From Sphingobium aromaticiconvertens (lineage in GTDB: Bacteria > Pseudomonadota > Alphaproteobacteria > Sphingomonadales > Sphingomonadaceae), in assembly GCF_037154075.1 (NCBI RefSeq), contig NZ_JBANRJ010000001.1, positions 4,583,501-4,647,500 on the forward strand: 64,000 nucleotides of DNA, read 5' to 3'. The translations under genes were made by a program, and so were the position numbers. Below, in pieces: positions 9,572-17,523 of this stretch. Position 1 is the first letter of the stretch. The number at the start of each line of letters is the position of its first letter. The notes below the pieces were generated by a model. The model ran no database searches, had not been told where the DNA came from, and saw only the letters and a list, made by a program, of their open reading frames with translations.

Positions 9572-10080
9572 TCAACTACTTATAAAGCGTAACGCGACCC
9601 CGTTCATGCAGTAGCGCAGCCCGGTTGGCTTGGGCCCGTCCTTGAAGACGTGGCCCAGATGTCCAGCGCAGCGCGCACAATGCACCTCCGTCCGCGTCAT
9701 CAAGAGATTGTGATCGGTCTCCGTCGCGACTGCGCGCGGCAGGTGGTCGTAAAAGCTCGGCCATCCGGTTCCACTATCGAACTTGGTAGCGGATGCAAAA
9801 AGCGGCAGCGCGCAGCCGGCACAGACGAACCGGCCCTTGCGATGCTCGTCGTTGAGCGGACTCGAATAGGGACGTTCGGTACCGGCCTGGCGCAACACGG
9901 TGTAGGCCTGCGGCGACAGGCGTTTTCGCCATCGGCGTCGGTGAGATTGAACATGGCCGTTGTTGCAGCGCTTGCGGGCGATGATCCTGTATCTACCAGG
10001 CGCCATGCGACGGCGCCAAGCGCGGCGGTGCTGCACAGGGCAAGAAAATGACGGCGGTCGGAAGCGGAGAGCTGTGTCAT
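9572..10080 (-). pseudogene. msrB: Secreted methionine-R-sulfoxide reductase MsrB, frameshifted
   Basis: Translation from 10080 gives a twin-arginine-like signal (SASDRRHFLALCSTAALGAV) and the MsrB beginning MFNLTDAD. At 9931-9932 one base is missing, and the rest continues in another frame as WRKRLSPQAYTVLRQAGTER. That part has zinc motifs CAGC and CARC, GTGWPSFYDHL and catalytic cysteine RYCMNG. Family alignment predicts a Glu codon (GAN) exactly at the lesion. It would act in the periplasm with the divergent MsrA. Either a real one-base loss or a sequencing error; all catalytic residues downstream are intact. Confidence 0.8.
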
Positions 10081-10086
10081 ATCGTA

Positions 10087-10115
10087 AATACGCGCCAGCC
10101 CCGCGATCGGTTACA
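10087..10115 (-). promoter_or_regulatory. Predicted ECF promoter for msrB
   Basis: On the minus strand TGTAAC (10115-10110), 17-nt spacer, CGTATT (10092-10087), ending 7 bp before the msrB start codon. Same architecture as three other sites in this locus, which supports control by the locally encoded ECF sigma factor. Confidence 0.65.
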
Positions 10116-10133
10116 GAACTTGCCGTCACGGCG

Positions 10134-10162
10134 TGTAACCAGCCGACCGCGTCAACCGTATA
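10134..10162 (+). promoter_or_regulatory. Predicted ECF promoter for msrA
   Basis: TGTAAC (10134-10139), 17-nt spacer, CGTATA (10157-10162), 28 bp before msrA, followed by the ribosome-binding site AAGGAG. Back to back with the msrB promoter, so one control region serves both divergent reductase genes. Confidence 0.7.
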
Positions 10163-10190
10163 GATGGAAAGAACCTAAGGAGTATCGATC

Positions 10191-10859
10191 ATGCCCCGCT
10201 TTACGCCCTTCGCCGCTGCGCTTCTTGCTGGAGGTGCTCTGCTCGCCGCGATGAGTCCCGGGCTTGCGACCGAGCAGGTCGTTATGGCGCCGGCCGCTGC
10301 TGTGACCGAACCGGCCACCGGCCTCAAGGAAACTGCGATATTCGCCGGTGGCTGCTTCTGGGGTGTCGAGGGCATCTTCTCCCATGTGAAGGGCGTGATC
10401 AGCGCGACGTCGGGCTATGCCGGCGGCAAGGCGTCGACGGCGGATTATGAAATGGTCTCGTCCGGAACGACGGGACATGCTGAATCGGTCCGGGTGGTCT
10501 TCGATCCCGATCAGGTGAACTATGCCGATCTCTTGCGTATCTATTTTTCCGTCGTGGCCGATCCCACTCTGGTTAATCGGCAAGGACCAGATACAGGCAC
10601 GCAATATCGCTCTGCCCTGTTCCCGACGACCCCCGCGCAGCAGAAGGTCGCGCGCGCCTATATCGACCAGTTGACCGCCGCGCATGTCTACAGCCGACCG
10701 ATCGCGACGCGGATCGAGAACGGTCAGGCCTTCTTTCCGGCCGAGGCCTATCATCAGGATTTCATGGCCCGCAACCCGACCTATCCCTATATCGTCCATA
10801 ACGATCAACCCAAGGTCGAGGCGCTCAAGCGCTTGTTTCCCAAAAACTGGAAAGCGTAA
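10191..10859 (+). CDS. msrA: Secreted methionine-S-sulfoxide reductase MsrA
   Basis: 222 aa. The N-terminal signal peptide (FAAALLAGGALLAAMSPGLA) directs it to the periplasm. The catalytic motif GGCFWGVEG sits at about residues 53-61, with SGYAGG and GTQYRS typical of MsrA and the C-terminal region HQDFMARNPTYPYI. It reduces Met-S-sulfoxide in proteins, complementing MsrB, which handles the R form. Good upstream ribosome-binding site (AAGGAG). Divergent from the secreted msrB and preceded by the same promoter type, so both belong to the oxidant-response regulon. Confidence 0.93.
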   Translation: MPRFTPFAAALLAGGALLAAMSPGLATEQVVMAPAAAVTEPATGLKETAIFAGGCFWGVEGIFSHVKGVISATSGYAGGKASTADYEMVSSGTTGHAESVRVVFDPDQVNYADLLRIYFSVVADPTLVNRQGPDTGTQYRSALFPTTPAQQKVARAYIDQLTAAHVYSRPIATRIENGQAFFPAEAYHQDFMARNPTYPYIVHNDQPKVEALKRLFPKNWKA

Positions 10860-10936
10860 GGCGAGGATAGCTCAAGTATGAGTCTGGTCGAAAGCGCGCC
10901 CAGTCGCTACTCATGCCGAAAATATGGGAGCTAGAC

Positions 10937-11458
10937 ATGGCGTTCACCCTCTATGCGGCGACGATTCCGTCCTATTTGCAGATACTCAGCTCCGTCGAAC
11001 GCCTCGTCGGCAAGGCAGAAGCCTATTGCGCTGCAAATAACTTGTTGCCCGACGCACTGATCGACGCCCGGCTGGCTCCTGACATGCAGCCCTTCGCCTA
11101 CCAGGTGAAATCGACGGCGGTGCATTCGATCGGTGCGATCGAGGGGGTGCGAAGGGGCAGCTTCTCGCCCGACATCGCCCCACCGCCGGCAAGCTTCGAC
11201 GCACTTCGTAATCGGGTAGCCGAGACTATCGCCAGCCTGAAAGGGATGGATCCCGATGAGGTGGAAAGTTTCATAGGCCGCGATATGCGCTTCACCTTCG
11301 GCGATAATCATATCGATTTTCTGGCGGAAGATTTCCTCCTCTCCTTCTCCCAGCCCAATTTCTATTTTCACGCGACGACGGCGTATGACATCCTGCGGAT
11401 GAAGGGGCTGGAGATCGGCAAACACGACTTCAACGGGCGAGTGCGCAAGAAGCTCTGA
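10937..11458 (+). CDS. DUF1993 family protein
   Basis: 173 aa from the ATG at 10937, chosen because GGGAG lies just upstream. The sequence (MAFTLYAATIPSYLQILSSV, later FYFHATTAYDILRMKGLEIG) matches the DUF1993 family, helical cytosolic proteins related to the DinB fold. Biochemical function is unknown. It follows msrA by 77 bp on the same strand and may be co-transcribed. Confidence 0.85.
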   Translation: MAFTLYAATIPSYLQILSSVERLVGKAEAYCAANNLLPDALIDARLAPDMQPFAYQVKSTAVHSIGAIEGVRRGSFSPDIAPPPASFDALRNRVAETIASLKGMDPDEVESFIGRDMRFTFGDNHIDFLAEDFLLSFSQPNFYFHATTAYDILRMKGLEIGKHDFNGRVRKKL

Positions 11459-11473
11459 CGGACAAGCGCCATC

Positions 11474-11929
11474 TCATGGACAGGATATATCCTCTACTTG
11501 CGGCAGATAGGCACCATAGTCCTGCGCCTCCATATCGTCGCGGTGGACGAAGCGCAGCGAGGCCGAGTTGATGCAATAGCGCAGGCCGCCCCGGTCCCGC
11601 GGACCATCGGTGAAGACATGACCCAAATGACTGTCGCCATGAGCGGACCTTACCTCGGTACGGACCATGCCGAGCGAGCCGTCCTTCAGTTCAGCGACAT
11701 TGGCCGGTTCGATCGGCTTGGTGAAACTCGGCCAACCGCAACCCGACTCATATTTGTCGGACGAGGCAAAAAGGGGCTCGCCTGAGACGATATCGACATA
11801 GATGCCCGGCTCCTTGTGCTTCTCATATTTGCCTGTGCCGGGTCGTTCGGTGCCGCTTTGCTGCGTGACGCGATGTTGTTCGGGCGTTAGCGCGGCGATA
11901 GCTTCATCGGTCTTGCGATAGTCTGCCAT
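11474..11929 (-). CDS. msrB: Cytosolic MsrB, zinc-less type
   Basis: 151 aa, no signal peptide. Reduces Met-R-sulfoxide. The MsrB core is present: [33 protein letters not shown] and catalytic [11 protein letters not shown]. The paired CxxC zinc motifs are replaced by FASSDK and SAHGDS, so this is the metal-free subclass. A strong ribosome-binding site (GGAGG) precedes the start. A second MsrB beside the frameshifted secreted one means cytosolic repair remains intact even if periplasmic MsrB is lost. No copy of the regulon promoter was seen upstream. Confidence 0.93.
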   Translation of the reverse strand: MADYRKTDEAIAALTPEQHRVTQQSGTERPGTGKYEKHKEPGIYVDIVSGEPLFASSDKYESGCGWPSFTKPIEPANVAELKDGSLGMVRTEVRSAHGDSHLGHVFTDGPRDRGGLRYCINSASLRFVHRDDMEAQDYGAYLPQVEDISCP

Positions 11930-11987
11930 GATATACCTCCATCGGATGCTATATATGGTGTGCCGGAAAGGCCTTCGCTACCTTGGC

Positions 11988-12749
11988 CTAAATCCCGGCA
12001 TACCATTGATAGTCGGCCGAATCCTCCCAATAGCCGCCCTTGCCCGAACCGACTTTGGCGAGGTCGTCGACCAACTCGACCCGCATGACATATTTCGCCT
12101 GCTTGTAGCCGAGCTGCCGCTCGACGCGCAGGCGGAGTGGTGCCCCATGACCGACACTTAATAATTCGTCGTTCATGCCCCAGGCTAGGATCGTCTGTGG
12201 ATGATAGACATCGATCAGGTCGATGCTCTCATAATAGGGTTCACCATCGAAATCGTCCGCACAATGGAAGACGGCGTAACGCGCTGCCGGCAAGGGACCA
12301 GCCCCGTCCATCAGCAGCTTTAGCGGCAACCCGCTCCATTTGCCGATCGCGCTCCAGCCCTCGACACAATCATGGCGGGTGATCTGGGTCCGCGTCGGCA
12401 TGGCCCGAATTTGCGCGAGCGATAGAGCCAGCGGGCGTCGCACAAGGCCATCGACGACAAGCCGCCAGTCGACAAAGCGCTGCACCGCATGGGCCTGGTA
12501 CGCCTCACTTGTCGGCATGCTGTTGCCGTTCACGCGAAAACTGGGGGACATGTCGGACGGCGAAAATTCGCGCGCTAGCGCATGTCGATCGGTCACGAGT
12601 CGCTGTGCCCGACGGGTTAGTCCTTCGCCTGCGCCCAAGACTTGCCTGACCGTCGGCGACGCAACGATCCGATCGCAACCCGCCAGCAGCAGACTGCCAG
12701 CCCCAACACCGATCGATCCGATCAGCTTGCGCCGTGTCAGGATCGTCAT
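11988..12749 (-). CDS. YedY/MsrP-like molybdopterin oxidoreductase
   Basis: 253 aa from the ATG at 12749, overlapping the cytochrome gene stop by 4 bp. The N-terminus has a twin-arginine motif (TRRKLIG) followed by LLLAGC, a lipobox, so it may be a Tat-exported lipoprotein. The oxidoreductase domain carries RHDCVEGWSAIGKWSGLPL; its cysteine is the expected molybdenum ligand. Sulfite-oxidase-fold proteins of the YedY group reduce protein methionine sulfoxide in the periplasm with electrons from a membrane cytochrome. The partner cytochrome b is directly upstream in the operon. Substrate is inferred from family and locus. Confidence 0.85.
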   Translation of the reverse strand: MTILTRRKLIGSIGVGAGSLLLAGCDRIVASPTVRQVLGAGEGLTRRAQRLVTDRHALAREFSPSDMSPSFRVNGNSMPTSEAYQAHAVQRFVDWRLVVDGLVRRPLALSLAQIRAMPTRTQITRHDCVEGWSAIGKWSGLPLKLLMDGAGPLPAARYAVFHCADDFDGEPYYESIDLIDVYHPQTILAWGMNDELLSVGHGAPLRLRVERQLGYKQAKYVMRVELVDDLAKVGSGKGGYWEDSADYQWYAGI

Positions 12750-13564
12750 CGCGCTTTCTCCCGGGGCAATCGGTACCAACCGGTGATCATCGAGCGCAGT
12801 TCGTTCACCGGGCCGGCGAGCACGACCATCATAAGATGGACGATGATGAAGGCGACGAGCAGGCTGGCGCAGATGAAGTGGACCGAGCGCGCCGACTGGC
12901 GCCCGCCGAACAGATCGAGCAGCCACGGCCAGGCGGCATTCATGCCGGGCGACATGGTAAGGCCGGTCAGTACCATTGTCGGCAGCAACCCGAAGATCAC
13001 GCCGACATAGCTGAGTTTCTGGAGAATATTATAGCGCCGCGCTGCCTCGCCCCTGGGGAAACGCAGACGGGCATGGTTCTTGACGTCCTGCCAGATGTGC
13101 CGTGGGCGCAGTTCCTGCCCTGTAGGGGCGAGGTCGCGCTGGACGTGCCGACTCGCCAGACCCCAGATCCAGAATAAGAGACCGGGAACGACAAGCAGCC
13201 ACGCGAAGGCAAAATGCCACTGGCGAGCAGCCGCCAGATCATAGCTCGACGGGATCGTGACCAGCGCGGGAAAAGCCAATTCATTGTCACCGGAAATGCC
13301 GAGCACGCCGGTGGTAGGGATGGTCACTCCACCAATCTTGAGAAATCCTGCTCCCTCGTTGGCGCCGATCACCAGCCAGGGGGGGTCCTGGTTCGCTCCA
13401 TATTGCCCCCAGTAGAGCATGGGATGGGCGTTGAAGATCATCAGGCCGCTCATCAGCATGACAATGACGCTAAAGGCGTTGAGCCAATGCCACAGGCGGA
13501 CCGGTCGCCGCTGCAGGTAGATGAGATCGCTGCCCTCTGGCACGGAACGATCGGGATCGGACAT
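12746..13564 (-). CDS. Cytochrome b561-type membrane subunit
   Basis: 272 aa. Membrane helices with haem-ligating histidines include VRLWHWLNAFSVIVMLMSGL, ARQWHFAFAWLLVVPGLLFW and SVHFICASLLVAFIIVHLMM. It resembles the thiosulfate-reductase/formate-dehydrogenase cytochrome b group rather than YedZ itself. It would pass quinol electrons to the molybdoenzyme whose start codon overlaps its stop. Located 70 bp downstream of the methionine-rich peptide gene and probably in the same transcript. Confidence 0.85.
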   Translation of the reverse strand: MSDPDRSVPEGSDLIYLQRRPVRLWHWLNAFSVIVMLMSGLMIFNAHPMLYWGQYGANQDPPWLVIGANEGAGFLKIGGVTIPTTGVLGISGDNELAFPALVTIPSSYDLAAARQWHFAFAWLLVVPGLLFWIWGLASRHVQRDLAPTGQELRPRHIWQDVKNHARLRFPRGEAARRYNILQKLSYVGVIFGLLPTMVLTGLTMSPGMNAAWPWLLDLFGGRQSARSVHFICASLLVAFIIVHLMMVVLAGPVNELRSMITGWYRLPREKAR

Positions 13565-13634
13565 GGCCGGTATCCTGCGTTGTAGGACTGGGGACGGGCG
13601 CGACCATATGCCGCACCCGTCAAAGCATGATGCA

Positions 13635-13907
13635 TCAGTGGCCCGGCATCATCTTGTCGGACTTCATCATGGCATCGCCCTTCATCATGTCGGGATGCAT
13701 CTTCATAATCTTCTTGCAGCCGGCATTCTTCATCATCATATCGTGCGACATCGCCTGACAGGATTGCATCTTCCTGGTGTCTGCGGCCGACATCTTCATC
13801 ATTTTGTCGGACTTCATGCCGCCTTTCATCATCGCGTCCTGTGCTAGGGCAGGTGTGGCGGCGGCAATAGACATGGCAGAAATCGCTATAAGGGTGAGGA
13901 TACGCAT
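13635..13907 (-). CDS. Methionine-rich secreted peptide (MrpX-like)
   Basis: 90 aa: a 23-residue signal peptide ending ATPALAQ, then a 67-residue mature part with 19 methionines and many lysines, in repeats such as KSDKMM, HDMMMK and HPDMMKGDAMM. It also has two cysteines. In Azospira the SigF/NrsF regulon includes a periplasmic methionine-rich peptide that scavenges hypochlorite and is recycled by a YedY-type reductase. The same neighbours are present here, so a sacrificial oxidant scavenger is the best reading. Metal (copper) binding through Met clusters is the main alternative. Good GGAGAAG ribosome-binding site. Confidence 0.82.
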   Translation of the reverse strand: MRILTLIAISAMSIAAATPALAQDAMMKGGMKSDKMMKMSAADTRKMQSCQAMSHDMMMKNAGCKKIMKMHPDMMKGDAMMKSDKMMPGH

Positions 13908-13976
13908 GGGGTCTTCTCCTTGATTTGGCGTCGTTTAGGGGGACCGGACCGCGACACCGTCGGCCACGGGTAGTGG

Positions 13977-14717
13977 TTAGAGTTTTCGGGCGGCGATGAT
14001 GGGACCGCCTGCGCCACGCTGGACCAGTATGGCGGTCGACAGACCGCGTTCACGTGCTGGTGGAAGCGGAAAGGAAGTCGATGACCCGGACCAGTCGCCA
14101 AGCTTGGCCAGTTCGCGCACGATGTCGCGATGCGGCAGCGTGCGCCCGCCATTCTCGCCGGCCCGGATCGGAACGTCGCGCGATTTGGGATCATAGCGGA
14201 CCAGCCAGACGGTCGCGGCCTTGCCTGCCGCTCCCGCGCCAATGCGGACCGACGTGCCATCGACCATAATCGCCGGACCGCCGCGTGGCGCGCCGGCCTT
14301 GGCGATAGCCGCATCGAATGCGGGCTTGTCAGCCCCGACCACGGCATGGCTGCCATTGACGATGATTTCAGGGGTAGCGACTTGCCCCCGGCCCGCAGCG
14401 GCATAATCCTGCTGTCGCGCGGTAAATCGAGGAGAACCGAACGTGTCCTTCCAGCCCAGCCGGTCCCAATAGGTGACGGCAAAGGACAAGGCGAGAACGT
14501 CGGGGCGATCGGCTATCGCGTTCAAATAGGCATTGGCCGGCGGGCAGGACGAGCAGCCCTGACTTTGGAACAGTTCGACAACAACCGGTTGTTGCGCGGA
14601 GCCCGACCCAACACCCACCTCGTCCGATGGGAGCGCCAGCGCAACGCCACATGCGGCGACAAGGCTCGCAGCGGAAACCATGCACAGCGCAAAGGATCGT
14701 GATCGATGGTTCGGCAT
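13977..14717 (-). CDS. DUF1223 thioredoxin-fold secreted protein
   Basis: 246 aa from the ATG at 14717 (an ATG at 14750 is an alternative), with AGAGGCGG upstream. It has a signal peptide, then the DUF1223 signature VVVELFQSQGCSSCPPANAY, which contains a CSSC redox pair in a thioredoxin-like setting, and VATPEIIVNG. Enzymatic role unproven; periplasmic thiol-disulfide chemistry is likely. It begins a minus-strand series (DUF1223, methionine-rich peptide, cytochrome b, molybdoenzyme) driven by a promoter matching the local ECF consensus. Confidence 0.85.
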   Translation of the reverse strand: MPNHRSRSFALCMVSAASLVAACGVALALPSDEVGVGSGSAQQPVVVELFQSQGCSSCPPANAYLNAIADRPDVLALSFAVTYWDRLGWKDTFGSPRFTARQQDYAAAGRGQVATPEIIVNGSHAVVGADKPAFDAAIAKAGAPRGGPAIMVDGTSVRIGAGAAGKAATVWLVRYDPKSRDVPIRAGENGGRTLPHRDIVRELAKLGDWSGSSTSFPLPPARERGLSTAILVQRGAGGPIIAARKL

Positions 14718-14771
14718 CGCGGGACCGCCTCTGGTTTGAACGCCTGGCACGAGAATCGGGCTGACAATCCG

Positions 14772-14800
14772 GGTTCGTCGCCGACGCGAGTCTGGTTACA
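14772..14800 (-). promoter_or_regulatory. Predicted ECF promoter for the DUF1223 operon
   Basis: Minus strand TGTAAC (14800-14795), 17-nt spacer, CGAACC (14777-14772). The -10 side is weaker than at msrA/msrB but spacing is identical. It lies 55 bp upstream of the DUF1223 start. Confidence 0.6.
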
Positions 14801-14889
14801 GCCGCAAAAATAAAATGCGCGCGAGCCGCAGGAGCGCTACTGGATGATGGCGGCGGTCTAGCGGGCCGATGCCGAAAAATGCGACCATG

Positions 14890-14918
14890 TGTAACGATTG
14901 CCGCGTTTCGCGCGAATG
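14890..14918 (+). promoter_or_regulatory. Predicted autoregulated promoter of the sigma factor
   Basis: TGTAAC (14890-14895), 17-nt spacer, CGAATG (14913-14918), 17 bp before the sigma factor start. Indicates positive autoregulation, usual for ECF sigma factors. Confidence 0.65.
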
Positions 14919-14935
14919 CGTTTTCAGGAGCGTGC

Positions 14936-15472
14936 ATGCGGGCAAGTGAAGACCAGCTCAAGACATGGATGGTGGAAGGCCTCGATGGTAACGCATCGTC
15001 GCATGCCAGGCTGCTGCACGCGCTTGTCCCGCTCCTGCGTGATTTTTACCGCCGTACCATCCGTGACGGCCATGCCATCGAGGATCTTGTGCAGGAAACC
15101 CTGATCGCCGTTCATACCCGCCGCATGAGCTTCGATAGGAACCGTGCGTTCAAGGCGTGGCTCTTCGCTGTCGCGCGCTACAAAATGATCGACCAGTTCC
15201 GGCGTGCACGGCAGACCTGCTCGATAGACGATTTGGAGGATATTCTCGCCTCGGAGAGTTTCGAGGACGCCGCAAACGCACGCATGGACATCGATCAGCT
15301 CCTCGCAGAATTGCCCGACAAGCAGTCCCTGCTGATCCGCAAAACCCGCATCGACGGCCATAGCGTCGCAGACACCGCGCGCGAGACCGGCTTTGGCGAA
15401 TCCGATGTGAAGGTATCGATCCACCGGGGCTTGAAGGCTCTGGCTGCCCGCATCATGGGGGAACGTCGATGA
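14936..15472 (+). CDS. sigF: ECF sigma factor, SigF (oxidant/metal stress) type
   Basis: 178 aa from the ATG at 14936, preceded by AGGAG. Sigma-70 region 2 is visible at AIEDLVQETLIAVHTRRMSF and AWLFAVARYKMIDQFRR, and region 4 at DGHSVADTARETGFGESDVK. The gene overlaps a DUF1109 membrane protein by 4 bp. ECF sigma factors paired with DUF1109 proteins (SigF/NrsF in Caulobacter and Azospira) respond to chromate/cadmium or reactive chlorine. Promoters with TGTAAC-N17-CG(T/A)A around the locus are its probable targets. Confidence 0.9.
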   Translation: MRASEDQLKTWMVEGLDGNASSHARLLHALVPLLRDFYRRTIRDGHAIEDLVQETLIAVHTRRMSFDRNRAFKAWLFAVARYKMIDQFRRARQTCSIDDLEDILASESFEDAANARMDIDQLLAELPDKQSLLIRKTRIDGHSVADTARETGFGESDVKVSIHRGLKALAARIMGERR

Positions 15473-16110
15473 ATACCGAATCCCTCATCGAATCCATGAC
15501 CCGTGACCTGAAGCCCACCCCGCGCCATGCGCTGGAACGACGGCTGACGTTCGGGATGCTGGGCGGCGCTGTCGTCACGCTGCTGCTGATTGCCGTCGTC
15601 CTGGGTTTGCGCACCGACCTTGGCCTGGCCATGCAGGGTTTTACCTTCTGGATGAAATGGGCTTACACTATCTCGCTGGGCATCGGCTCCATCATCATGG
15701 TCGCGCGCCTGGCAAGACCTGAGCCTGTGAGGTTAACCGGATTCTGGCCGATCGTCCTTCCATTCGCGCTTCTGGCAGCCGTCAGCATGGCCGAAATGGC
15801 GCATGTCCCACCTGGGGACTGGTTCGCGATGTGGCTGGGAGATACTTGGAAGAAATGTCCCTGGCTGGTGCTGATGCTGTCGGCGCCGATCTTCGGCGGT
15901 TTGCTCTGGTCGTTCAGGCGCCTCGCCCCGACCCGGTTACGCGCGGCAGGAGCTGCCGCTGGCCTGTCGGCGGGGGCCTGGGCCGCAACCCTCTACTGCC
16001 TTCATTGCCCGGAGGTATCGGCGGTGTTCGTATTGACGTGGTATACGATGGGCATCCTGTTCGCTGCAGGCATCGGTGCGTTACTCGGTCCGCGCCTGCT
16101 GCGCTGGTAG
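15469..16110 (+). CDS. nrsF: NrsF-like DUF1109 anti-sigma factor
   Basis: 213 aa integral membrane protein of the DUF1109 family with about six hydrophobic segments. The N-terminal cytosolic stretch (about 25 residues) is expected to bind sigma. Cysteines at C130 (GDTWKKCPW) and at C177/C180 (LYCLHCPEVS) match the two conserved cysteine positions that NrsF of Caulobacter needs for sensing. Translationally coupled to the sigma gene. Model: oxidation or metal modification of the cysteines frees the sigma factor. Confidence 0.9.
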   Translation: MNTESLIESMTRDLKPTPRHALERRLTFGMLGGAVVTLLLIAVVLGLRTDLGLAMQGFTFWMKWAYTISLGIGSIIMVARLARPEPVRLTGFWPIVLPFALLAAVSMAEMAHVPPGDWFAMWLGDTWKKCPWLVLMLSAPIFGGLLWSFRRLAPTRLRAAGAAAGLSAGAWAATLYCLHCPEVSAVFVLTWYTMGILFAAGIGALLGPRLLRW

Positions 16111-16113
16111 CTG

Positions 16114-17523
16114 TCAGGCTGTTCCGCCAAGCCACGCCGGACTGTCACGCAACCGCCGCTGATAATCGGGTTCCGCCAGGGCGCGCAGCAGTTGGTCAGC
16201 GCGATCCTGAACCGCCGAGAGATTAATGCCGGTCAGCGAGTGTTTGGCCAGTTCCCTGAACGCCTCGACCTGGAGCCTTAGCGTGGCAATCCGACCGGGA
16301 TCGTCGCAACTCAGCGCCACATCGCCGATGGCGTTGAGGAAGCGCTTGCCCGCGATCATGTCGGCGCTCGCATATTGGGCGAGCGCGCCGAATGCCCGGT
16401 CGATGAAACCGGCGAAAGTCATCGGATGCGCGATCACGCGCAAGGCGTCGTCATTATCGGCGCGCAGGCGCGATGGCAGGTCGCGGCGCGCCAGATCCGA
16501 CAGGGCCGCTCCCAGCCAGTCCAGGCAGCTATTGGCGGTGAAGGGATCGTTTACACCCGGCGATAGCGCCCGCGCCGCGATCTCGACCAGTTCGTCGATC
16601 AGGAAGCGCAAATCCTGCAACGCAGTGCGACGCGATCCTATGGCGAACGCGCGTCGCAGCGCCTTTGCCACATCCTCGTCCACATGTTCACCGGGCCATG
16701 CCTCTGCCAGCACGCTGCCATGATGGACGAAATCGCCCGACTGATATTGAAGACGGATGACCAGATCGTGCTTCGCCGCCGTCTGGATCAGGCCATCCTC
16801 ATCGATCAACTGGATGTAGCCGGTGTCCCTGGAGCGAACGGCCGCTTGCCGCTCATAGGCTTTCACCGATGCGTCGGGGCGGAAGGCGGGCGGGATGCGT
16901 GGGTCATCCTGCGCTTCCTCCAGCGGTTTGCCGACGAAGAGAGGAAAGCGGTTGTCGATCTCGGTGATCAAGCGCTCGCCGATTTGCTCGATCACGCTAT
17001 TGATGTGGATGCGCATGGGGACGTGATGGATGAAGAAGATCAGCACTGCGATCGAGCAGAGCACCAGGATCACCGCGACCAGCACCGCCAGCTGCGGAAC
17101 GAACGCGCCAACGTCCGCGCCGCTCTCACCCGGCGACCGGATAGTGCGCAGGATGATCATGGAATAGAGGAAGGTGGCGATGAAGGTGCCAAGCGTGACC
17201 TGATTGCCGCGATCGGACATGAAGTTGCTGAGCAATCGCGGCCCATATTGGCCCGACGCATAAACGACCGCCGCGATCGTAACCGAGAAGGTGGTGCCCG
17301 CAACGCCAATCATCGATCCGCCGATCGACGAGAGCAAGCTGCGCGCGCCATCAGGCCGGGCAGCGTAGAGCCATGGCAATCCATCCATCCACTCGCTGCC
17401 GAAATGGCTGTCGATATAGATCATCGCCAGCGCCAGCAGCAGCGCCCCCAGAGCCATGATCGTCGGCAAGAACCAGTAGCTTTCCCGCAACTGGTCGGCG
17501 ATGCGGAGCAGGCGTGCCTTCAT
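16114..17523 (-). CDS. DUF2254 membrane protein
   Basis: 469 aa. Four N-terminal membrane helices (WFLPTIMALGALLLALAMIY; VAGTTFSVTIAAVVYASGQY) precede a long soluble C-terminal region with the conserved blocks SRRTALQDLRFLIDELVEIA and ALSPGVNDPFTA that define DUF2254. Function unknown. Its start overlaps the stop of the upstream antiporter gene, so the two are one operon; a joint role in ion or envelope homeostasis is plausible but unproven. Converges with nrsF, 3 bp apart. Confidence 0.85.
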   Translation of the reverse strand: MKARLLRIADQLRESYWFLPTIMALGALLLALAMIYIDSHFGSEWMDGLPWLYAARPDGARSLLSSIGGSMIGVAGTTFSVTIAAVVYASGQYGPRLLSNFMSDRGNQVTLGTFIATFLYSMIILRTIRSPGESGADVGAFVPQLAVLVAVILVLCSIAVLIFFIHHVPMRIHINSVIEQIGERLITEIDNRFPLFVGKPLEEAQDDPRIPPAFRPDASVKAYERQAAVRSRDTGYIQLIDEDGLIQTAAKHDLVIRLQYQSGDFVHHGSVLAEAWPGEHVDEDVAKALRRAFAIGSRRTALQDLRFLIDELVEIAARALSPGVNDPFTANSCLDWLGAALSDLARRDLPSRLRADNDDALRVIAHPMTFAGFIDRAFGALAQYASADMIAGKRFLNAIGDVALSCDDPGRIATLRLQVEAFRELAKHSLTGINLSAVQDRADQLLRALAEPDYQRRLRDSPAWLGGTA

